NCBI GenBank assembly: GCA_031275395.1
Contig: JAISOU010000084.1
Coordinates: forward strand, 1 to 50,561
Direction of reading: 5' to 3'
Origin: Helicobacteraceae bacterium
GTDB taxonomy: Bacteria; Campylobacterota; Campylobacteria; Campylobacterales; SZUA-545
Length of the DNA stretch: 50,561 bases
In this document: positions 44,003-50,561 of the stretch, in pieces
Position numbering within the stretch: the stretch's first letter is position 1
Layout of the letters: each line of letters starts with the position of its first letter
The notes under the pieces: model-generated
Seen by the model: the letters and a program-made list of their open reading frames with translations, nothing else
The model's database searches: none
What the model was told of the DNA's origin: nothing
Program-made: the position numbers and the translations under genes

Positions 44003-45086
44003 AAACCAGCTTTTTGATCAGATCATTGACGCTTATTAAACGATCGATCCGGTAGCCGTTGCTTCCCGTAAAAAATAGCCCCGTTTCTACATTGCCTTCC
44101 GCCGCGTCGCTAAGTCTGTCCGCGATACAGTAGCCGACCGCTTTCGCCTCGATTCCTCTACGACAAGGAACAACGCAGTTGCTTACGCAACGAATAGGCG
44201 GTCCCAGACGCTTATCGACAAGCTCTATCAGTTTAGTGCGAACGCCTCTTGCGGGGTAGCCTACGGGCGATTGCAAAAGCTCTATATCGCTCTCCTTACA
44301 ACCGATCAGCAGATCCTTAAAAGCCTGCGGCGCGTCGCATTCGTAAGTACCGATAAAGCGCGTACCCATTTGAACGCCGCTTGCGCCTAACTCCATAAAT
44401 TTAACTATATCGTCGCGAGTCCATATTCCGCCCGCGGCGAATACGGGTATATTTTTATCGATTCTTTGCGCCTCTTGCACGACCGGTTTAACAAGATTTT
44501 CAAGTTGGTAGTTAGGATCTAAACACTGTTCGTATGTAAAGCCCTGATGTCCGCCGCTTAGAGGTCCTTCTAGCACCACCGCGTCGGGAACTCTTTTGTA
44601 GCGTTGCTCCCAGCGCTTGGCGATTAGTCTTAAGGCTTTCGGACTGGATATAATCGGAATTAAAGCTACGTTTGGAAAATCCTGCGCGTATTCGGGCATA
44701 TTCATAGGTAGCCCCGCGCCCGTAATAATCGCGTCGGCCCCCGCCTCGCAACAATCTCTAAAAACTCTAGGATAATCGTTGATCGCAAAAAGTATATTCG
44801 CGCCTAGCGGTCGATCGCCGCATATTTTTCTGGCGTCTTTGAAAATCTGAAAAGTCGCTTCGCGGTTGTAAAACTGCTCGGTATCCGAAGGTCGTCCAAA
44901 TTGTTGTTTGGAAACAAACGAACGGTTGTCGTAGTAGCCCGTGCCAATCGCGCTAATTACCCCTAACGCCCCCGCAAGGCTTACCGCTCCGGCTAACCGC
45001 GACCAACTAATCCCCACGCCCATACCGCCCTGAATAATAGGGTATTTAAGCGTATGGCGACCGATTTTGATCTCTTTAAATTCCAA
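43986..45086 (-). CDS. Nitronate monooxygenase family flavoprotein
   Basis: The 366-residue TIM-barrel flavoprotein belongs to the nitronate monooxygenase/2-nitropropane dioxygenase family: PIIQGGMGVGISW at the N-terminus, ADAIITGAGLP, SGGHQGF with the family histidine, FAAGGIW and ASGVQMGTRF. A Cys-rich tail (RCVSNCVVPC) follows. It oxidises nitronates with FMN, or acts as an enoyl reductase in some relatives. The TTG start sits one base after tyrS. The same neighbours occur in other Campylobacterota. Confidence 0.92.
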   Translation of the reverse strand: MEFKEIKIGRHTLKYPIIQGGMGVGISWSRLAGAVSLAGALGVISAIGTGYYDNRSFVSKQQFGRPSDTEQFYNREATFQIFKDARKICGDRPLGANILFAINDYPRVFRDCCEAGADAIITGAGLPMNMPEYAQDFPNVALIPIISSPKALRLIAKRWEQRYKRVPDAVVLEGPLSGGHQGFTYEQCLDPNYQLENLVKPVVQEAQRIDKNIPVFAAGGIWTRDDIVKFMELGASGVQMGTRFIGTYECDAPQAFKDLLIGCKESDIELLQSPVGYPARGVRTKLIELVDKRLGPPIRCVSNCVVPCRRGIEAKAVGYCIADRLSDAAEGNVETGLFFTGSNGYRIDRLISVNDLIKKLVYGENC

Positions 45087-45087
45087 G

Positions 45088-46272
45088 TTAGCCCACCTTT
45101 ATTCTCGCAAACTTTCTTTTGCCCGCTTGAGCGACGTATTCGCCGATCCCAAGCTCGCTTTTGAAGTTTGTAACTAGTTCGCCGTTAAGTTTAACGGATC
45201 TAGATTGTATCATACGACTCAGTTCGCTCGTAGATTCTACCAATTTCGCCTCCATAAACGCCTTGCCGATCCACACGGGAGCGTCAAAGCAAAAAAGCTC
45301 CGTTTGACTTGGGATCTCGCCGCGTTTATGAACGCGATCAAACTCGTTTTTAGCGTTTTGCGCCGCTTCTTCGCCGTGATAACGCGCCGTCAGCTCCAGC
45401 GCCAAAGCCTCTTTGATCGCCTTTGGGTGTTCGCCGCTCGTTTTAAGCCCTTCGATCTCCTCTAGCGTTTTGAAACTTAGAAGCTCGTACCACCGCCACA
45501 TCTGTTCGTCGTCGATACTAAGTATTTTAGCGTATTGCGTATCGGCGTTTTCGCTAACGCCCACGTAATTATTTAAGCTTTTGCTCATCTTTTGCGTTCC
45601 GTCAAGCCCGACAAGAAGCGGCATAGTCATCACGACTTGTTCCTCTAAACCGTAGGTTTTTTGCAGTTGCCGTCCCATTAAAAGATTAAACTTCTGATCG
45701 TTGCCGCCAAGCTCCATATCGCTTTTTAATTTAACGCTGTCGTAACCTTGCAAAAGCGGGTATAAAAACTCGCTAATCGCGATCGGCGTTCTCGATCTAT
45801 ATCTCTTTTCAAAATCGTCGCGCTCCAACATACGCGCCACGCTCGTTTCTCTTGCGAGCGCTATTAAATCCGCCGCGCTCATAGCGCTCAACCATTCGCT
45901 ATTAAAAACCGTTTGCGTTTTTTGCGGATCTAGGAGCTTAAAAACCTGCTCTTTATAAGTTTGCGCGTTTAGCAAAACCTCTTCGCGGCTTAAAACTTTG
46001 CGCATTTGATTTTTGCCCGTAGGATCGCCGATCGTCGCGGTAAAATCGCCGATCAAAAACTGAACGATCGCGCCGTATTGCTGCAATCTAGCCAATTTGC
46101 TAAAAAGAACCGTGTGTCCAAGATGCAGATCGGGCGCGGTGGGATCAAAACCGGCTTTGACATACCAGTTTCTGCCGCTTTCAAACCATTTTTTCAAACA
46201 GGAGATCAGCCTTTCTTCGCCTATTAACTCTGAAGAGCCGCGTTTAATTTCCAGTAAAGCGTTTTTTATCAT
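45088..46272 (-). CDS. tyrS: Tyrosyl-tRNA synthetase
   Basis: TyrRS charges tRNA-Tyr. The 394-residue class I enzyme has the HIGH motif as HLGH (50-53) and KMSKS at 227-231. A C-terminal S4 RNA-binding domain (about 330-394, with [15 protein letters not shown]) follows. It lies two bases after spoT and one base before the NMO gene. Confidence 0.97.
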   Translation of the reverse strand: MIKNALLEIKRGSSELIGEERLISCLKKWFESGRNWYVKAGFDPTAPDLHLGHTVLFSKLARLQQYGAIVQFLIGDFTATIGDPTGKNQMRKVLSREEVLLNAQTYKEQVFKLLDPQKTQTVFNSEWLSAMSAADLIALARETSVARMLERDDFEKRYRSRTPIAISEFLYPLLQGYDSVKLKSDMELGGNDQKFNLLMGRQLQKTYGLEEQVVMTMPLLVGLDGTQKMSKSLNNYVGVSENADTQYAKILSIDDEQMWRWYELLSFKTLEEIEGLKTSGEHPKAIKEALALELTARYHGEEAAQNAKNEFDRVHKRGEIPSQTELFCFDAPVWIGKAFMEAKLVESTSELSRMIQSRSVKLNGELVTNFKSELGIGEYVAQAGKRKFARIKVG

Positions 46273-46274
46273 CT

Positions 46275-48425
46275 TTAAGCGCCTTGCGTTTTATAGGCGT
46301 CGTTCGCCGTTTCAAAAGATACCACCATAAACTTTTTTTCGATCGCTCCTTTAAGTTTGCTAAATGTCGCCATAGGAAATTCGGCGCTTACGCTGCACCA
46401 AGTTAAAGAGCTTTCCGCGCCGTCGCCTAAAGATAGCGTCGTGATATTTACGTCGCGTTTAGACAGATACTCTAAAAACGCTAAAAGCTCGCCTTTTTTG
46501 TTTTGAAGATTAACGATCAGCTTAAACAATTCCGCCTTTCCTCCCGTCCAATTTGCCTTGACGGCGTTGCCGCCCTCTTTAAGCAGTTTATATGCGTAAG
46601 CGCACAGCTTATGATGGATCGAAGCGCGTCCTTTTTTATTGTAAAACATAAGGATCGAATCGCCAAATCGCGGCTGGCAGCAATGCTCAAAATCGATCGC
46701 GCTTACCGCCTTTGGAGAAACGATCTCGATATTTTCTATCCGATAGCGTTTCGGCGCGGCGATCGAAAGACCGAAAATCGATTTTTTGCGTTTGTCTTTA
46801 TGGTAACGCACAACGATCTCTTCAAGCAATTTATTATCTTTTGGAACCTTGTATAGAGCTTCGTCGTATCCGCGCAGTTTAAGCCACGTTTCAAGAGCCA
46901 ATATATCCTCGTCTAAACAAAAGCGAATGATCGACATAGCGCTAAGCCTGTCGATCTCGCGGCTTCGATGATTGCACGCGTGCCGTAAAATATTTTTCGC
47001 CCTAGAGGTTTTTAACGCTTCGATCCAACTGCAACGAGGCATAATCTCTTCGCCCGTGTCGATCTGAACGAGATCGCCCGTTTTTAACTCCGTTAATAGC
47101 GGCTGTTTAACGCGATTTATATGCGCTGTGATCGCCTTTAATCCTACGTCGCTATGAACGATAAAAGCAAAATCCAACGCGGTTGCGCCTCTAGGCAGAG
47201 TAAAGGTGTCGCCTCGCGGAGAATACGCGATAATTTCGTCGCTAAAAAGATCGTTTTTAGCAAGCTCGTAAAAATCGAGGGGATTTTCGCCGCTATACTG
47301 CATAGATTCAAGCCAGCCTAGCTTTGGCGAAAGCGCGCCCGCCTTGTATTTCCAATGCGCGGCAATCCCGTATTCGGCGGTCTTGTGCATATCGTAAGTG
47401 CGGATTTGAACCTCGTAAATACCGCTTGCGTGAAAAAGCGTGGTATGTAGCGTTTGATAACCGTTTTCTTTGGGTAAGGCAATATACTCTTTGAAACGAG
47501 CGATCAAGGGACGATAGCGCGTATGTAATAAACCCAAAACCTTGTAACATTCTTCGGGCGTTCTTACCAAAATCCTAGCCGCCATCAAATCCAAAACTTC
47601 ATCGATCTTTATGCCTTTTCTTTGCATTTTTGTATAGATTGAATAGTAGTGTTTTAACCGCGAAGCGATCTCAAATCCGTCCTCTACGAAACCGTTTTGA
47701 AGTAAGAGATTATGAACTTCGGCGATAAAGGCGTTTAAGCCGAGTCTGAGCGAATGTCCCCGCGCTATAATAAACGCGTTGATCTCTTTGTGTTCTTTTG
47801 GAAAGATATAATAAAAACTTTTATCTTCCAATAGAGTTTTGATAAGCCCTATTCCCAAGCGGTGCGCGATTGGCGCATAAACGACTAGCGTTTCTTCGGC
47901 TATGCGTCGTCTTTTGTCTTCTGGCAATGCGTCTAGCGTTAGCATATTATGCGTTCGATCGCAGAGTTTTATCACCAAAACGCGAACGTCTTTGATCGAA
48001 GCGATCAGCATTTTTCTAAAGGTTAGCGCCGATTCGATCAGTTTTTCGTCCGTGCGATCGGAGGGGATCAGATTTTCCTCGCGGATTTTATCGATTTTGG
48101 TTAATCCGTCTACAAGATTAGCCGCGTCGTCGCCAAAATCGGCTTTGATCGACGCAAAATCGTAATAGGTATCCTCGATCGCGTCGTGCAAAACCCCCGC
48201 GATCGCCATCGCTTCGTCGCCGCCAAAAAACGCGGTCGTGGCGGAAACAAGAAGCGGATGAACGACATACGGCTCGCCGCTTTTTCGCAGTTGTCCTTCG
48301 TGCGCTTTAGCCGCTTTTTCGCACGCCAACCTAATCGACGGAGTGTCGATCAGGCTAAATAAAAACTCTCTTGCCTCGTTCGGATCGCGAATCGTCGCGA
48401 TTCTTGAGGGCAAATCCTCGTTCAT
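46275..48425 (-). CDS. spoT: Bifunctional (p)ppGpp synthetase/hydrolase
   Basis: This Rel/SpoT enzyme makes and degrades (p)ppGpp, the stringent-response alarmone. The 716-residue protein has an intact HD hydrolase domain with HD...ED at H80, D81, E84, D85. The synthetase domain has [11 protein letters not shown] and [24 protein letters not shown] domain ([20 protein letters not shown]) and a C-terminal ACT domain follow. Both catalytic halves appear complete. Its ATG overlaps the rpoZ stop as TAATG. Confidence 0.97.
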   Translation of the reverse strand: MNEDLPSRIATIRDPNEAREFLFSLIDTPSIRLACEKAAKAHEGQLRKSGEPYVVHPLLVSATTAFFGGDEAMAIAGVLHDAIEDTYYDFASIKADFGDDAANLVDGLTKIDKIREENLIPSDRTDEKLIESALTFRKMLIASIKDVRVLVIKLCDRTHNMLTLDALPEDKRRRIAEETLVVYAPIAHRLGIGLIKTLLEDKSFYYIFPKEHKEINAFIIARGHSLRLGLNAFIAEVHNLLLQNGFVEDGFEIASRLKHYYSIYTKMQRKGIKIDEVLDLMAARILVRTPEECYKVLGLLHTRYRPLIARFKEYIALPKENGYQTLHTTLFHASGIYEVQIRTYDMHKTAEYGIAAHWKYKAGALSPKLGWLESMQYSGENPLDFYELAKNDLFSDEIIAYSPRGDTFTLPRGATALDFAFIVHSDVGLKAITAHINRVKQPLLTELKTGDLVQIDTGEEIMPRCSWIEALKTSRAKNILRHACNHRSREIDRLSAMSIIRFCLDEDILALETWLKLRGYDEALYKVPKDNKLLEEIVVRYHKDKRKKSIFGLSIAAPKRYRIENIEIVSPKAVSAIDFEHCCQPRFGDSILMFYNKKGRASIHHKLCAYAYKLLKEGGNAVKANWTGGKAELFKLIVNLQNKKGELLAFLEYLSKRDVNITTLSLGDGAESSLTWCSVSAEFPMATFSKLKGAIEKKFMVVSFETANDAYKTQGA

Positions 48426-48622
48426 TAGGCTTTAATTTCAATCAGACCCGCCGCAATTTCGCGTAACGCAATATCGACAGGCTTTTCAAACTTGGCGACC
48501 TCTACTAGCGGTTTCGCCCCGCCTTGCAACTGCGCGACTCTTTTAGCGACGCCGACAGATAATAAATAGCGATTGTCGTCCGATTGTTTTAACGCTTCCG
48601 AAACCGTTTTTTCTAAACGCAT
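48425..48622 (-). CDS. rpoZ: RNA polymerase omega subunit
   Basis: The 65-residue protein begins MRLEKTVSEALKQSDDNRYL and contains the VAKRVAQLQGGAKPLVE segment typical of Campylobacterota omega. Omega stabilises beta' and, in many bacteria, forms part of a ppGpp site. It is translationally coupled to spoT and lies 20 bases after pyrH. Confidence 0.93.
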   Translation of the reverse strand: MRLEKTVSEALKQSDDNRYLLSVGVAKRVAQLQGGAKPLVEVAKFEKPVDIALREIAAGLIEIKA

Positions 48623-48642
48623 AATTTTCTCCTAATTCGTTG

Positions 48643-49380
<738 letters not shown>

Positions 49381-49449
49381 TTACGAGCGCGGATTATAGC
49401 CAAAACTACCTATTTGCTCGTTTTAGCAACGAAATTAGGCGAAAGCGCT

Positions 49450-50481
49450 TTATAGGATTCTTGCGCCGTTTTTTTCTAAAACAATAATATCTTCTATACG
49501 AACGCCAAAAAAGCCTTCGATATAAACGCCCGGTTCGATCGTAAAGATCATACCCTCTTCCAAAATCATATCGTTTCGTTTGTTGATAAACGGCTCTTCG
49601 TGAATATCCAGCCCTACGCCGTGTCCCAAAGAGTGGTTAAACTCCTTTGCGTAGCCCGCTTCGCCTATAATTTTTCGCGTGATCGCGTCAAGCTCTTTTG
49701 CCCTGATTCCCGCCTTTGCCGCCTCGATCGCCGCGTCGCGCGCCTTCAAAACTAAATCGTAGATTTTTTGTTTAAGCTCGTCGTTAAAACGCTGCGCCGT
49801 TTCAAAATTAACGCCGCTTTCGCCGAAAACCGCCGTTCGCGTCCGATCGGAACAGTAGCGGCTATATTTTATCCCCGCGTCGAAAAGAAGCGCCGATCCG
49901 ACTTTTAAGCGATCGTCGCTTGCAAACGCGTGAGGTTTAGCGGCGTTTTGATCGATTGCAAAGATTGGTTCGAAGCTCAGATCGCGCCTGCCGCTATCAG
50001 TCAAAAAACGTTTGGCTTCAAAACTAAGTTCGCGTTCGCTCTTGCTTTCGCCGTTTTGACTCAAAAAACTCGCAAACGCTTTGAACGCTTCCGCGTTTTC
50101 TTTAACGGCTATTTCGATCAGCGCTATTTCGCCTTTGTTTTTAACGGCGCGGCGCTTTTGATGGAAGTTTTGGCGCTCGAAAAAGGCAAAATCGGCGAGT
50201 TTTGTTCTTAACGCGCCGTACTCTTTGGCGTTCCATTCGGCGGGATCGATTACGCAACGGCTTTCGCCGCTTTTGCGAAGCAGTTTTCTTGCGTCGGCGA
50301 TCAGATTTTCGCTTTCGACGACGCAAACGCCGTTTTTAACGCGACTTTTTGCCTCTAGCGCATAGCGCCCGTCGGTAATAAAAAAGCGATCGCGATCGCC
50401 TGTCAAAACGATCGCGTTATCGCAACTAAAACCCGTTTCGTAAAACTGCGCGCTTTCGCTTTTGACAAGCGCCGGATTCAT
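49450..50481 (-). CDS. pepQ: M24 family aminopeptidase (Xaa-Pro peptidase-like)
   Basis: The 343-residue protein has an N-terminal creatinase-like domain (to about 125) and a C-terminal pita-bread metallopeptidase. Its five metal ligands are visible: Asp in LLFDAGIKY, Asp in CSDRTRT, His in HSLGHGVGLD, Glu in FTIEPGVY and Glu in VRIED. It removes N-terminal residues before proline or cleaves Xaa-Pro dipeptides. The choice between PepP and PepQ is uncertain, so the symbol is tentative. Confidence 0.9.
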   Translation of the reverse strand: MNPALVKSESAQFYETGFSCDNAIVLTGDRDRFFITDGRYALEAKSRVKNGVCVVESENLIADARKLLRKSGESRCVIDPAEWNAKEYGALRTKLADFAFFERQNFHQKRRAVKNKGEIALIEIAVKENAEAFKAFASFLSQNGESKSERELSFEAKRFLTDSGRRDLSFEPIFAIDQNAAKPHAFASDDRLKVGSALLFDAGIKYSRYCSDRTRTAVFGESGVNFETAQRFNDELKQKIYDLVLKARDAAIEAAKAGIRAKELDAITRKIIGEAGYAKEFNHSLGHGVGLDIHEEPFINKRNDMILEEGMIFTIEPGVYIEGFFGVRIEDIIVLEKNGARIL

Positions 50482-50483
50482 CG

Positions 50484-50561
50484 CTATTTAACGGCTACGA
50501 AGTTTTGCAACGCCTCGATACGTTTATCAAGCGGCGGGTGGCTCATAAAGAACCTCGCAAG
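50484..50561 (-). CDS. HtpX-like M48 protease, C-terminal end only
   Basis: The last 25 codons of a gene running off the window edge encode a SHPPLDKRIEAL motif, the conserved C-terminal end of HtpX/M48 membrane zinc proteases that degrade misfolded membrane proteins. The stop lies three bases before the M24 peptidase start, so the two are co-transcribed. The zinc-binding HExxH lies outside the window. Confidence 0.7.
   Translation of the reverse strand, partial: LARFFMSHPPLDKRIEALQNFVAVK

Overview
The window looks like a chromosomal segment of a Campylobacterota (epsilonproteobacterial) bacterium. The main reasons are gene orders known from Campylobacter and Helicobacter relatives: an oorDABC 2-oxoglutarate oxidoreductase cluster, pyrH-rpoZ-spoT-tyrS, dnaB next to a ComEC lacking a nuclease domain, rpmH-rnpA-yidC-jag-mnmE, a fused ResB/CcsA cytochrome c assembly protein, CheV, and a FlgR-type sigma-54 activator. 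No genus is assigned. The palindrome GCGATCGC is strikingly frequent, at least 20 copies by eye, which resembles cyanobacterial HIP1.

Layout. Positions 1-8.7 kb are accessory and decaying. They hold a frameshifted GLUG-repeat surface protein, a frameshifted FG-GAP-like protein, two hypothetical genes, a membrane coiled-coil protein ending in a HEPN-type RNxxxH motif, and a DuOB-DUF488-DUF488 cassette whose DuOB gene is broken. Positions 8.7-21 kb are mostly core on the minus strand: radical SAM protein, hemE, UPF0114 protein, asd, flgR-like regulator, oorDABC and a DASS carboxylate transporter. cheV, a 42-codon peptide and a TPR gene interrupt them on the plus strand. A broken small secreted-protein gene lies between oorB and oorC. 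Positions 21-30 kb on the plus strand carry ccsBA, hypC, hypD, a nitroreductase, dnaB and comEC. Positions 29.8-32.3 kb are a second accessory patch with an HNH/methyltransferase restriction-modification pair, a small gene and an N-terminally truncated ABC ATPase flanked by a direct repeat. Positions 32.3-39 kb hold priA and rpmH-rnpA-yidC-jag-mnmE. After a nonsense-mutated membrane acyltransferase and a small secreted protein, 40.7-49.4 kb is one long minus-strand cluster: pyrH-rpoZ-spoT-tyrS-NMO-amidase-flavoprotein-glycosyltransferase. An M24 peptidase and the 3' end of an HtpX-like protease close the window.

The most unusual signal is in CcsBA. Between the ResB part and the CcsA part lies a repetitive, predicted periplasmic linker of about 175 residues. 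It carries 17 regularly spaced D/E-X-N-X-S/T sequons, the exact acceptor motif of the Campylobacter-type oligosaccharyltransferase PglB, and an 18th follows downstream. This could be a glycosylation array built into a cytochrome c maturation protein. The glycosylation is inference; the sequon array is visible directly.

Five small indels and one in-frame stop were found, all in accessory genes. About 35 core genes over roughly 38 kb are uninterrupted. That pattern fits real decay or contingency loci better than random sequencing error.
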